The notes under the pieces are model-generated. The model was not told the DNA's origin, ran no database searches, and saw nothing but the letters and a program-made list of their open reading frames with translations. From positions 1,736,001-1,800,000 of the forward strand of contig NC_018584.1 in the NCBI RefSeq assembly GCF_000307025.1: a stretch of DNA of 64,000 nucleotides, written 5' to 3'. The stretch is from Listeria monocytogenes ATCC 19117. Its GTDB lineage: Bacteria > Bacillota > Bacilli > Lactobacillales > Listeriaceae. Of this stretch, positions 49,069 to 59,200 are shown in pieces. Each line of letters opens with the position of its first letter. The stretch's first letter is position 1. A program made the position numbers and the translations under genes.

Positions 49069-51236
49069 ACATATCCACCCACTTCCACTTCAAAAACGTC
49101 TACATCTTCACTACTAGTCCCAACAAAAACTCGGTGAAGTCCCGGTTCCTGCACTTTTTCAAGCTGCTGGTTATAGAATGAAAATGCCTCGCTTGTTAAT
49201 TCAAATCTAACTGTTTTTTCTTCGCCAGCTTGAAGCGCTACTTTTTCAAAAGCTTTTAATTCTTTGACTGGTCGTGAAATGCTCGCTGTCACATCTTGTA
49301 AATAAACTTGGATTACTTCTTTTCCAGCAATATCACTAATGTTTTTAATGGTTACTTCCACATGTAGTGATTCACCTAGATTTAGTTCTTTCGGAAGACT
49401 GCTTGTTTTTAACTCGAATTTGCTATAGCTTTTTCCGTAACCAAATGGATAAAATGGTTCATTTGGAATATCAAGATAATGCGACACATAGCGTTCGCCT
49501 TTATTTTCCGGTGTTTGTGGTCGTCCAGTGCGTAAATGATTATAATAAACCGGAATTTGACCAGTTGTTTGCGGGAATGACATGGATAATTTCCCCGAAG
49601 GATTACTTGCACCACTTAATAAATCTGCAGTGACACGGCCTGCTTCTGTCCCTGGGAACCATAATTCAAGAAGAGCATCACTAGATTCTGCTAACTCTTT
49701 CACTTCGAGCGGTCTACCATTAAATAATGTAATAACAACTGGTTTTCCTAATGTTTGGACGAATTTCGCTAATTCATATTGTGCTTCCGGCAAGCGTATA
49801 GTAGCAAGACTTCCTGCTTCCCCGCCCCATTCATTTTTTTCACCTAGGGCAAGCACGACAACATCCATGTTCTCTACTGCCGCTTTCACTGCCACTTTGT
49901 CTTCTTCCGACAATTCAGTGTACTCCGTTGAAACGACTTCGACCGTTTCAAATACTTCACGCAAACCTGTTTCAACATTGATGCCATCTTTTTCTTCACC
50001 GTATACATTCCAACCACCGAGAATATCAGGCGACGTTGCAAGTGGACCAACCAAGGCAATTTTTGCTTCTTTAGCCAGTGGAAGTAATCGGTTTTTATTT
50101 TCTAATAACACAGCAGATTCAATACCTGCTGCCCGAGCTTTCCCGCGGCTATCATCGGTTAAAATATCTTTTGTGCGGTCGTTATTTTTTAATCCGCGAT
50201 AGGGATCTTCAAATAGCCCTAAATCATTTTTTAAAGTTAACATCCGAAGTACTGCTTCATCTAAAAGGCTTTCGGATAATTTGCCTTCTTCAATTAAACC
50301 TTTTAATTCATGGATATAACAAGTCGTCATCATTTCTAAATCAACGCCTGCTTCCATCGAAAACTGTGCGGCTTCTTTAGGATTTCTGGCTGTTCCGTGA
50401 TTAATTACTTCGGCAACAGCGCCCCAGTCAGAAATAAGTACACCGTCAAAACCCATTTCGTCTCGTAGAACATCTCGGTTAAGCCATTTGTTCATTGTTG
50501 CCGGAATCCCGTCTACCACGTTAAAAGCAGTCATGACTAATTTAGCTCCAGCTTGTATTGCGGCATTATAAGCTGGTAAATAATTTTGATAAAGTTCGCG
50601 CGTAGACATATTAACTGTGTTGTATTCCAGCCCAGCCTCCGCAGCCCCGTATGCCGCAAAATGTTTGACACATGCCGCCATTTGCTCCAAGTTTTCATGT
50701 AGTTTACTCGCATCGCCTTGGTAACCATCTACCATTGCCTTTCCAAGTTCACTATTTAAAAATGGATCCTCACCAGTTGATTCCATCACACGTCCCCACC
50801 GAGGGTCCCGTACTAAATCAAGCATTGGTGAAAAAGTGACATGATGCCCATCTGCCGTTGCTTCGAGCGCCGAAACTTCTGCCATCACTCGAACAGTCTC
50901 CCGGTCAAAAGAACAACCAAGTGCAAGCGGAATAGGAAATACCGTTTTATACCCGTGTATGACATCCGCCATAAAAACAAGCGGAATTCCTAATCGATTC
51001 GTTTTTAAATAAGCTTCCTGAATACCAATCATATCAAGCGCCGAGCTTGATCCAAGCACCGAACCCGCATTTTCCGTATGCGCATCCGTCAATTTCATTT
51101 CTTGAAGAAGCGGCCCTGTTAGTTCTGCATTTTTGTTTGTACCTTTAAAAAGAAAAGGGGAAAGTTGAAGACATTGAGCGATTTTTTCATCTAACGTCAT
51201 TTGATTGACTAAATCCTGTACTTTTTCTTGTTTCAT
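49065..51236 (-). CDS. GH3 beta-glucosidase specific for 1,2-beta-gluco-oligosaccharides
   Basis: A 723-residue intracellular beta-glucosidase without signal peptide. The TIM barrel (about 1-330) includes KHFAAYGAAEAG and the nucleophile aspartate in GVLISDWGAVAE. The alpha/beta sandwich (about 370-560) and C-terminal fibronectin-III-like domain (about 640-715) follow. The L. innocua orthologue (Lin1840) was shown to prefer sophorose and longer 1,2-beta-glucans. The ATG follows AGGAGG. It is first in its operon and overlaps the GH94 start by 4 bases. Confidence 0.88.
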   Translation of the reverse strand: MKQEKVQDLVNQMTLDEKIAQCLQLSPFLFKGTNKNAELTGPLLQEMKLTDAHTENAGSVLGSSSALDMIGIQEAYLKTNRLGIPLVFMADVIHGYKTVFPIPLALGCSFDRETVRVMAEVSALEATADGHHVTFSPMLDLVRDPRWGRVMESTGEDPFLNSELGKAMVDGYQGDASKLHENLEQMAACVKHFAAYGAAEAGLEYNTVNMSTRELYQNYLPAYNAAIQAGAKLVMTAFNVVDGIPATMNKWLNRDVLRDEMGFDGVLISDWGAVAEVINHGTARNPKEAAQFSMEAGVDLEMMTTCYIHELKGLIEEGKLSESLLDEAVLRMLTLKNDLGLFEDPYRGLKNNDRTKDILTDDSRGKARAAGIESAVLLENKNRLLPLAKEAKIALVGPLATSPDILGGWNVYGEEKDGINVETGLREVFETVEVVSTEYTELSEEDKVAVKAAVENMDVVVLALGEKNEWGGEAGSLATIRLPEAQYELAKFVQTLGKPVVITLFNGRPLEVKELAESSDALLELWFPGTEAGRVTADLLSGASNPSGKLSMSFPQTTGQIPVYYNHLRTGRPQTPENKGERYVSHYLDIPNEPFYPFGYGKSYSKFELKTSSLPKELNLGESLHVEVTIKNISDIAGKEVIQVYLQDVTASISRPVKELKAFEKVALQAGEEKTVRFELTSEAFSFYNQQLEKVQEPGLHRVFVGTSSEDVDVFEVEVGGYV

Positions 51237-51260
51237 AGGAACCTCCTGAACACTTTTTTC

Positions 51261-51270
51261 GAAACGTTTC
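51261..51270. promoter_or_regulatory. LacI-type operator O1 (GH3 side)
   Basis: The perfect palindrome GAAACGTTTC is embedded in TCGAAACGTTTCTAT, identical to the second copy at 51512. It lies about 10-20 bases downstream of the predicted GH3 transcription start. Confidence 0.8.
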
Positions 51271-51287
51271 TATTCAAATATAACAAC

Positions 51288-51316
51288 AGTATAAGCGCTT
51301 TCTTTTCTTTAGTCAA
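51288..51316 (-). promoter_or_regulatory. GH3 operon promoter with cre-like site
   Basis: The minus strand has -35 TTGACT (51311-51316), a 17-base spacer and -10 TATACT (51288-51293). GAAAGCGCTT (51293-51302, minus strand) within the spacer resembles a CcpA cre site, suggesting glucose repression. Confidence 0.72.
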
Positions 51317-51473
51317 CCAAAAACGACATTCACATGGTGAAACGCTCCTTTTTTTCTTTTTCTTCTATACTATCTCGTTTTCGTAAAAGTTTATCCAGAA
51401 AAAATTTATATCCGCAAAACCATTGATATACAATGTTCAGACGCTATAAAGTAAAAATAAAATAGCAATTCAC
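51317..51473. other. Central part of the divergent glucan-cluster regulatory region
   Basis: This AT-rich stretch between the two promoters holds no gene. A palindrome TTCAC-ATG-GTGAA lies at 51329-51341, about 15 bases upstream of the GH3 -35. Nothing else is recognisable. Confidence 0.5.
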
Positions 51474-51502
51474 TTGAAACCGATTACATAATATACTATA
51501 AT
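51474..51502 (+). promoter_or_regulatory. Promoter of the binding-protein/permease operon
   Basis: TTGAAA (51474-51479), exact 17-base spacer, TATAAT (51497-51502). The start site should be near 51509, directly at operator O2. A leader of about 155 bases precedes the gene. Confidence 0.82.
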
Positions 51503-51511
51503 AACCTTGTC

Positions 51512-51521
51512 GAAACGTTTC
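51512..51521. promoter_or_regulatory. LacI-type operator O2 (transport side)
   Basis: GAAACGTTTC, with identical flanks to O1 (TCGAAACGTTTCTAT), placed at about +3 to +12 of the transport operon. The centres of O1 and O2 are 251 bases apart, compatible with DNA looping. Confidence 0.82.
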
Positions 51522-51664
51522 TATGAAATATTGTGTATGTGAATTAATTTTCACAATTTGCTTCATCCCGTACGGCGCACTAGTTCCGTGCAACAGTTTT
51601 TATTCTTTAACAGCTTTTAGTTAATCAAGTTGCTTTGAAAAAAACAAAAAATGGAGGAAAAATC

Positions 51665-52909
51665 ATGAAGAAAAAGATGTTTGTCGTTTTAGCTTTAGTG
51701 TTGTCGCTTAGTTTAGTATTAATGGCGTGTGGTGGGTCAAAGGATGATGCAAATTCCGGCGATTCTAAAGTATTAAATGTTTGGGCAATGGGTGATGAAG
51801 CCAAGTCACTAAAAGAACTCGCACAAAAATTCACGAAAGATACTGGCATTGAAGTTAAAGTTCAAGTTATTCCTTGGGCAAATGCACATGATAAATTACT
51901 TACAGCCGTTGCTTCTAAATCTGGCCCCGATGTAGTCCAAATGGGAACTACTTGGATGCCTGAATTTGTCGAAGCTGGCGCACTACTTGATATTACAAAA
52001 GATGTCGAAAAAAGCAAAAATATGAATTCTGATCTATTTTTCCCAGGTTCAGTAAAAACTACTCAATTTGACGGGAAAACTTACGGTGTTCCGTGGTATG
52101 CAGAAACTCGCGTATTATTCTACCGTACCGATTTACTGAAAAAAGTTGGTTATAATGAAGCTCCAAAAACATGGGATGAACTATCCGACGCTGCACTTAA
52201 ACTTTCTAAACGTGGCAAAGATATGTACGGCTTTGCCATTGATCCAAACGAACAAACGACTGGTTTCATTTTCGGACGTCAAAACGGCTCCCCTCTTTTC
52301 GATAAAGATGGTCAACCAGTATTCAATAAAAAACCTTTCGTAGACACTGTTAGTTATTTAGATAGTTTCATTAAAAATGGTTCCGCTCCAGATACTGATC
52401 TTGGTTTAGATGCTTCTCAAAGCTTCGGCGGCGACGGTATTGTGCCAATGTTCATGAGTGGTCCTTGGATGGTTAATACACTGAAAGACACTGCCCCTGA
52501 CATTGACGGAAAATGGGCTACTGCAGTATTACCTAAAAAAGAAAATAACGAATCAAGCCTTGGTGGCGCTAACCTTTCCATTTTCAAATATAGTGATAAG
52601 AAAGATGATGCTCTAAAATTCATGGACTACATGAGTCAACCTGATGTGCAATTATCTTGGTTAAAAGATACAAACTCCATGCCAGCTCGTATGGATGCTT
52701 GGGAAGATGATATGCTGAAAAATGACCCTTACTACAAAGTATTCGGCGAACAAATGAAAACAGCTGAACCAATGCCACTTATCCCACAATTTGAGGAAAT
52801 CGCTCAATTATATGGAAAATCTTGGGAACAAATTTATCGTGGTGGTGCAGATGTACAAACACAAATGGATACTTTCAACGATCAAGTAGAAGCACTTCTT
52901 AAAAAATAA
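51665..52909 (+). CDS. Sugar ABC transporter substrate-binding lipoprotein (sophoro-oligosaccharide)
   Basis: A 414-residue extracellular lipoprotein. The signal peptide ends in lipobox LVLMAC with the lipidated cysteine C22. The mature part is a cluster-B-type sugar-binding protein (SBP_bac_1). The L. innocua orthologue (Lin1841) was shown to bind sophoro-oligosaccharides. The ATG at 51665 follows GGAGG; a longer frame from 51635 has no ribosome site. It is the first gene of the import operon, with an intercistronic hairpin behind it. Confidence 0.9.
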   Translation: MKKKMFVVLALVLSLSLVLMACGGSKDDANSGDSKVLNVWAMGDEAKSLKELAQKFTKDTGIEVKVQVIPWANAHDKLLTAVASKSGPDVVQMGTTWMPEFVEAGALLDITKDVEKSKNMNSDLFFPGSVKTTQFDGKTYGVPWYAETRVLFYRTDLLKKVGYNEAPKTWDELSDAALKLSKRGKDMYGFAIDPNEQTTGFIFGRQNGSPLFDKDGQPVFNKKPFVDTVSYLDSFIKNGSAPDTDLGLDASQSFGGDGIVPMFMSGPWMVNTLKDTAPDIDGKWATAVLPKKENNESSLGGANLSIFKYSDKKDDALKFMDYMSQPDVQLSWLKDTNSMPARMDAWEDDMLKNDPYYKVFGEQMKTAEPMPLIPQFEEIAQLYGKSWEQIYRGGADVQTQMDTFNDQVEALLKK

Positions 52910-52916
52910 CAAATAA

Positions 52917-52955
52917 AAAGGGCAAATGATTTATTCTGCCATTTGCCCTTTTAGA
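52917..52955 (+). terminator. Intercistronic hairpin/attenuator
   Basis: A perfect 11-bp stem AAGGGCAAATG (52918-52928) with CATTTGCCCTT (52940-52950) followed by only four T. It probably ends most transcripts after the binding-protein gene or stabilises its mRNA, giving more binding protein than permease. Confidence 0.78.
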
Positions 52956-52969
52956 ATGGACTGGATGTT

Positions 52970-53863
52970 ATGAAACAATTTTTAAATAAAAATACACCCT
53001 ATTTGTTTATATCGCCAGCACTGTTTTTACTTCTTCTGTTTTCCCTACTTCCGATTTTGCTTGCTTTTGTCATTAGTTTTACGGACATTGATTTAGTCGG
53101 GCTTGCCGATTACTCTAAAATTAACTTTGTTGGTGTGGACAATTACGTCAATATTATGCAAGACCCGGTATTTTTAAAATCTATTTTTAACACGCTTTTC
53201 TATGTAATTATTGGCGTTCCACTTGTTATCGTCTGCTCGCTTGGTATTGCGCTGATGATTAACTTCTCACAAGCGAAGATTTTCCAATTTTTCCGCTTAA
53301 TCTTCTACACTCCTTCAATTACAAACGTTGTTGCTGTAGCTGTCGTTTGGAGTTACTTATATAATCCGCGCTTTGGTTTACTTAACTATTTGCTCTCGTT
53401 TTTAGACTTAGGACCAGTTCCATGGTTACAAGACCCTACTATTGCGAAATTATCACTGATTATCCTAGCTGTTTGGCGGGCAATCGGTGTAAATATGATT
53501 ATTTTCTTAGCCGCACTACAAGGCATTCCACGTGAATATTATGAAGCAGCCTCCCTTGACGGAGCAAATAGCCGTCAACAATTATTTAAAATTACGGTTC
53601 CAATGCTTCGTTTCGCCATTTTCTTTGTAACAGTTACAACGATGATTGGTTGGTTGCAATTCTTCGAGGAGCCGTTCGTTATGACAGAAGGTGGACCACT
53701 TGATAGTACGAACTCTGTTGCCCTCTTTATCTATCAAAACGGTTTCCAATTAAGTAAATTTGGTTATGCCGCTGCTGGATCGTTCATCTTGTTTATCGCG
53801 ATTATTATTATCACGATTATTCAATTCCGGATTCAGCGCAAAAATAATGATGGGGATATTTAA
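52970..53863 (+). CDS. Sugar ABC transporter permease (MalF-type)
   Basis: A 297-residue protein with six membrane segments. The EAA loop EYYEAASLDGANSRQQLFKITVP (residues about 192-214, read in two parts) contacts the ATPase. It pairs with the next permease to form the channel for beta-1,2-gluco-oligosaccharides. The ribosome site is weak (GGATG). It lies 18 bases before the second permease gene. Confidence 0.9.
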   Translation: MKQFLNKNTPYLFISPALFLLLLFSLLPILLAFVISFTDIDLVGLADYSKINFVGVDNYVNIMQDPVFLKSIFNTLFYVIIGVPLVIVCSLGIALMINFSQAKIFQFFRLIFYTPSITNVVAVAVVWSYLYNPRFGLLNYLLSFLDLGPVPWLQDPTIAKLSLIILAVWRAIGVNMIIFLAALQGIPREYYEAASLDGANSRQQLFKITVPMLRFAIFFVTVTTMIGWLQFFEEPFVMTEGGPLDSTNSVALFIYQNGFQLSKFGYAAAGSFILFIAIIIITIIQFRIQRKNNDGDI

Positions 53864-53880
53864 GAGAGGAGTGTTTATAA

Positions 53881-54711
53881 ATGAATCAATATAGACAAAA
53901 ATCGCGCGGCGCTCAAATTGCCGTAATTACAATTTTAACGGTTGGCGGATTCTTTATGATTTTACCGTTCATTTGGATGGTTCTCTCCTCTTTGAAAACG
54001 GATGCTGAAATTTTAAAAATCCCACCTACTATTTGGCCAGAAACTTTCACACTAGATAATTTCACCAAACTATTTACTGAAATGGACTTTGCTATTTACT
54101 TAAAAAATACGTTAATCATTGTGTTCTTCTCGTTTTTCGGTTTATTTTTAAATGCGATGGCGGGTTACGGCTTTGCTAAATTTAAATTTAAAGGGAAAAA
54201 CAAGTTATTTTATCTTGTTCTTGCTACAATGATGATTCCAGGACAAGTAACAATGATTCCGGTTTACTTGCTGCTTAATGCGGCTGGATTAACGAATACG
54301 ATGACAGGGATTGTGCTTCCAGGACTTGTTGGGGCATTCGGAATTTTCTTATTCCGTCAATTTATGTCCACCATATCCGATGATTTACTCGAAGCAGCAA
54401 GACTTGATGGCGCTAGTGAATTTTATATTTTCTGGCGGATAGTTATCCCTATTTCCCGCCCTGTGCTTGCGGTACAAGGTATTCTTACTTTCATCGCTGG
54501 TTGGAACTCGTTCTTATGGCCGTTAATCATTGCCAACGACGAAAAATTCTACACCCTATCAGTTGGCCTTCAATTATTAAAAGGTCAATATGGCAGCAAC
54601 TACGCCTTACAAATGGCCGGAGCAACCTTCATGGTTATTCCAATTATCTTGATTTTCATGACATTCCAAAAGTACATTTTAAAAGGCTTCAACGTTTCTG
54701 GAATGAAATAA
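53881..54711 (+). CDS. Sugar ABC transporter permease (MalG-type)
   Basis: A 276-residue protein with six membrane segments and the EAA loop DLLEAARLDGASEFYIFW. It is the partner of the preceding permease. No ATPase gene is in the cluster, so the transporter presumably uses a shared MsmX-type ATPase encoded elsewhere, as many Firmicutes oligosaccharide importers do. AGAGGAG precedes the ATG. Confidence 0.9.
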   Translation: MNQYRQKSRGAQIAVITILTVGGFFMILPFIWMVLSSLKTDAEILKIPPTIWPETFTLDNFTKLFTEMDFAIYLKNTLIIVFFSFFGLFLNAMAGYGFAKFKFKGKNKLFYLVLATMMIPGQVTMIPVYLLLNAAGLTNTMTGIVLPGLVGAFGIFLFRQFMSTISDDLLEAARLDGASEFYIFWRIVIPISRPVLAVQGILTFIAGWNSFLWPLIIANDEKFYTLSVGLQLLKGQYGSNYALQMAGATFMVIPIILIFMTFQKYILKGFNVSGMK

Positions 54712-54716
54712 TTAGT

Positions 54717-54757
54717 CAAAAAAGAGCTTACCCATTTAGGATAAGCTCTTTTTTATT
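54717..54757. terminator. Bidirectional terminator
   Basis: The stem AAGAGCTTA (54722-54730) with TAAGCTCTT (54742-54750) is flanked by A- and T-runs. It serves the glucan import operon and the convergent gltB-gltD operon. Confidence 0.9.
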
Positions 54758-56225
54758 ATGGTAAAAATGTTTCACCCATCAAGTAAAAGTCTACTTCACG
54801 AGCTGCTTCTCGTCCTTCTGCAATCGCGGTTACAACTAAACTTTGACCGTGACGCGCATCTCCGCAAGCGAATACGCCCTCTTCGCTTGTGCGGTAAAAT
54901 CCTTTAGCAGCATCTATCGTATGACGATCTGTTTTTCCTACACCAAAGTTTGTAAAAATATCTTCGGTTGTTCCTGCAAAACCAATCGCAATTAGAACCA
55001 TATCTACTTCAAAGTATTTTTCGCTACCTTCTACAGGTGTATATTTTCTTTCTGCCTTATTTTCTTCTACTTCTACAGTATGCAGTCCAATAAGATTTCC
55101 TGCTTCATCTTTTTCAAAAGAAGTTGTATTAATAAGGTACTCACGTGGATCTCTTCCATACACTGCTTCCGCTTCTTCGTGCGCATAATCCATTTTGAAA
55201 ACACGTGGATATTGCGGCCAAGGGTTTTCGCCATCACGCAATTCGGGTAGTTTATCTTGAATACCGAATTGATAAATACTTTTTGCCCCTTGTCTGAGCG
55301 CAGTTGCCACACAGTCAGCACCTGTATCTCCACCACCGATAATCACCACATTTTTACCTTTAGCAGAAAGTGTTTGTACCCCGCCGTTATCCAGATTATC
55401 ACGCGTACTTTGCGATAAATACGGAACAGCGAAGTGAATCCCAGCTGCATCACGTCCGGCAAGTGGGATATCACGCGCATTCCCTGCTCCTGTCGCAAGA
55501 ACGATAGAATCATACTCTTCGCGTAGTTCTGCAAAAGTAACATCTGTCCCTGCTGCAACACCTGTGACGAATTCGATTCCTTCTTCCGCCATCAAGTTCA
55601 CTCGGCGCGTTACTTGTTCTTTCTCCAGTTTCATCGTTGGAATACCGTACATTAATAAGCCACCAATGCGATCACTTTTTTCAATGACCGTTACGCTATG
55701 GCCAGCTTTATTTAATTGATCGGCGCAGGCAAGTCCAGCCGGTCCTGACCCAATCACAGCAATTCGTTTACCGGTACGTTTTTTAGGAGGAGCCGGTTTA
55801 ATCCAGCCTTCTTCAAAACCTCGGTCAATAATCGCTTTTTCGATGGATTTAATCCCTACAGCAGGTTCCGAAATTGCCACCGTACAGCCACCTTCACACG
55901 GTGCCGGACAAATACGACCAGTAAACTCTGGAAAATTATTTGTTTTTAAGAGTAGTTGTAAGGCTTCATACCAGTCACCCCGATAAACGGCATCGTTCCA
56001 CTCGGGAATTAAATTATGCAGCGGACAGCCTGAAACACCATTTTTAATTTCCATTCCTACACTACAAAACGGTACGCCACAATCCATGCAACGAGCGGCT
56101 TGTAATGTTAAATCTGCTACCGGCATTGGTAAACTATATTCGTTCCAGTCACGTGTCCGGCTTTTCGGATCACGTCCTGGAGAGGGAATTCGGTCATATT
56201 CCATAAATCCAGTTGCTTTTCCCAT
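54756..56225 (-). CDS. gltD: Glutamate synthase (NADPH) small subunit
   Basis: A 489-residue flavoprotein that takes electrons from NADPH through FAD and iron-sulfur clusters to GltB. The N-terminal cysteines (CMDCGVPFC, GCPLHNLIPEW, CPAPCEGGC) bind 4Fe-4S clusters. Dinucleotide motifs are VIGSGPAGLACADQL (FAD) and VVIIGGGDTGADCVATALR (NADPH). It lies 14 bases after gltB with GAGAGGAG upstream of the ATG. The terminator shared with the sugar operon follows. Confidence 0.95.
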   Translation of the reverse strand: MGKATGFMEYDRIPSPGRDPKSRTRDWNEYSLPMPVADLTLQAARCMDCGVPFCSVGMEIKNGVSGCPLHNLIPEWNDAVYRGDWYEALQLLLKTNNFPEFTGRICPAPCEGGCTVAISEPAVGIKSIEKAIIDRGFEEGWIKPAPPKKRTGKRIAVIGSGPAGLACADQLNKAGHSVTVIEKSDRIGGLLMYGIPTMKLEKEQVTRRVNLMAEEGIEFVTGVAAGTDVTFAELREEYDSIVLATGAGNARDIPLAGRDAAGIHFAVPYLSQSTRDNLDNGGVQTLSAKGKNVVIIGGGDTGADCVATALRQGAKSIYQFGIQDKLPELRDGENPWPQYPRVFKMDYAHEEAEAVYGRDPREYLINTTSFEKDEAGNLIGLHTVEVEENKAERKYTPVEGSEKYFEVDMVLIAIGFAGTTEDIFTNFGVGKTDRHTIDAAKGFYRTSEEGVFACGDARHGQSLVVTAIAEGREAAREVDFYLMGETFLP

Positions 56226-56239
56226 GGTTTCACTCCTCT

Positions 56240-59200
56240 CTATTTCGCCACTCCGGCAACTAATTTTCCGTCTTTATGTTCATAAAAAGCTTGTAATTCA
56301 GCTTCATCATGTGTTTTTCCAGTTTGTTCAAGCGTCGTGATTCTCGTCAGCATCATTTCATATTCATTTGGAATGACGAAAATAAAATTCGCTTTCTCTG
56401 CTTCCCAATTTTGCAGAATATTTTTAGCAAAATTGCTTCCTGTAAGGTTTGCGTGTTGTTCAATCAGCTGTTTTAATTTAGTTAATTCGGAAGTATTTAA
56501 AGTAGAACGGCTGTTTACGAGTTCATGATTGATTTTGGCTGTCGTCGCTTGTTTATTGTTTGTATAAAGATAAGCAACTCCACCAGACATTCCAGCCGCA
56601 AAGTTCTCACCAATTTCACCGAGAACAACTACTGCACCGCCTGTCATATATTCACAACCATTGTCACCGATGCCTTCCACAACAGCTGTCGCACCACTAT
56701 TCCGAACAGCGAAACGTGCACCTGCTTTTCCGTGCATATAGGCATAACCACCAGTTGCACCGTAAAGCGTTACATTCCCGACAATCGCGGAATCATGCGG
56801 TTTAATAGGTGTTTTAGCATCTGGACTAACAATCAATTTGCCACCAGAAAGTCCTTTTCCGAAGTAATCATTGGCGTCACCGTGAATTCGGAGCGTCATG
56901 CCAAGTGGCGTATAAGCACCGAAGCTTTGTCCAGCTGAACCAACAAAATCAAGTGAAATGGTATCTTCCGGTAATCCTTCTGCACCATATTTTTTGCTAA
57001 TAAAGGAGCCAGCAATCGTTCCAATCGCGCGGTCAACATTTCGTACAGCGAAAGTTCCAGTTACTTTTTCACCGTTTTCTAGTGCCGGCTGAATTAATGG
57101 CACAAGTTCGCGCATATCAAGCGTTTGGTCGATTTTGTGGTCTTGTTGTTTTGTGCAATATTGGACTTGGTTTTTATAAAAATCATCACTATAAAGCATA
57201 TTCGAAAAGTCGATATATTTTGCTTTCCAATGTGCTTCTTTTTTCTCGTGAGTAGTTAAAAATTCTTTATGTCCAATGATTTCTGTTAAACTTCTAAAGC
57301 CAAGTTCCGCCATCATTTCGCGCATTTCAGCAACGATAAAATGGAAGAAGTTCACAACATAATCTGCCGAACCACTGAATTTTTTCCGCAGCTCAGGATT
57401 TTGTGTCGCTACACCTACTGGACATGTATCCAAGTGACAAACCCGCATCATGACGCAACCAAGTGTTACGAGTGGTGCCGTTGCAAAACCAAATTCTTCC
57501 GCGCCGAGCATAGCGGCAACCAGAACGTCTTTTCCTGTCATTAGTTTGCCATCTGTTTCGACAACGACTTTGTTTCTAAGTCCATTTAGCAAGAGCGTTT
57601 GGTGTGTTTCAGCTAAGCCGATTTCCCACGGCACTCCCGCGTGACGGATACTTGTTCTTGCCGCCGCACCAGTTCCGCCTTCATAACCGCTTACTAAAAT
57701 AACGTCGGCATTCCCCTTCGCTACGCCAGCAGCAATCGTACCAATACCAGTTTTCGAAACTAGTTTCACATTGATACGTGCATTTTGATTTGCATTTTTT
57801 AAATCGAAAATCAATTGAGACAAATCTTCAATCGAGTAAATATCATGATGTGGCGGTGGTGAAATCAATCCTACACCAGTTGTTGAACCACGCGTTTTCG
57901 AAATCCATGGATAGACTTTATTTCCAGGCAAGTGTCCACCTTCACCAGGTTTCGCTCCTTGAGCCATCTTGATTTGCAGTTCCTCTGCATTGACCAAGTA
58001 ATGGCTTGTTACACCAAAACGACCAGATGCAATTTGTTTGATAGCACTTCTACGCCAATCGCCATTTTCGTCCGGGGTAAATCGGTTCGGGTTTTCGCCG
58101 CCTTCCCCACTATTACTTTTCCCGCCGATACGGTTCATTGCGATAGCAAGCGCTTCATGAGCTTCTTGACTAATCGAACCATAAGACATCGCGCCAGACT
58201 TAAATCGTTTAAAAATGGCTTCGGCCGGCTCTACTTCGTCCAGTGGAATCGGCTTGCGATCACTTGTAAAAGTGAGTAATCCTCTTAAAAAGGCATTATT
58301 TTGATTTTGCATTAAATCTGAATAAAGATTATACGTTTCACGGTCATTTTCTCGAGTAGCTTGTTGCAAAGAATGAATCGCTAGTGGATTGTAGACATGA
58401 TATTCTCCGTTTGAGCGCCACTGATATTCCCCGCCTGTATTAAGCGTGAAACTCTGGTAGCCGATATCATGATAGGCTTCGCGATGACGGAGCCAAGCTT
58501 CTTGCGCGATAACTTCCAGTGGAATCCCGCCAATTTGCGAGGCTGTTCCCGGGAAATAATGTTTAATTACATCATCACCAATACCGATTGCTTCAAAAAT
58601 CTGGGCACCACGGTAACTTTGCACCGTAGATATCCCCATTTTGGACATGATTTTTAGAATTCCATCTGTAATTGCTTCAATATAACGACTTTCCGCCTCA
58701 TCAAGTGTAAATCCTTTCATCCGTCCTTCTTTAATCAAGCCGTCAAACGTATCGATAGCAAGACTTGGAAATACCGCGTCTGCCCCGTAACCAATTAAGA
58801 GCGCACATTGATGGACATCTCTCGCTTCCGCTGTTTTCACAACAATACTCACTTGTGTACGCGTCCCAGCTTTAACTAAATGATGATGTAATCCACTGAC
58901 AGCTAAGAGAGAAGGAATGCCAATCCAATCCGCATTTACCCCATCATCTGATAAAATGAGCAATTCTGCCCCAGCTGCGATTTTTTCATCTGCTTCTACA
59001 AATAATGATTCTAAGCGAGCTTCTAAACCATCTCTTTCCTCTGCCTTAAATAAAATTGGTAAAGTGACAGTCGGTTGGGCAAATTTTGTTTGTTGCTCAA
59101 GTGCCGCAAATTCTTTTCGAGATAAAATTGGTGTTTTCAGGCGAATCCGGTTAGCATTTTGAGCAGTTGGATTTAGAATATTACCTTCATCACCAAGTAG

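Noticed and set aside
49582-50202. A 206-codon open frame on the plus strand
   Set aside because: It is antisense to the GH3 beta-glucosidase, with serine-rich, low-complexity composition and no ribosome site.
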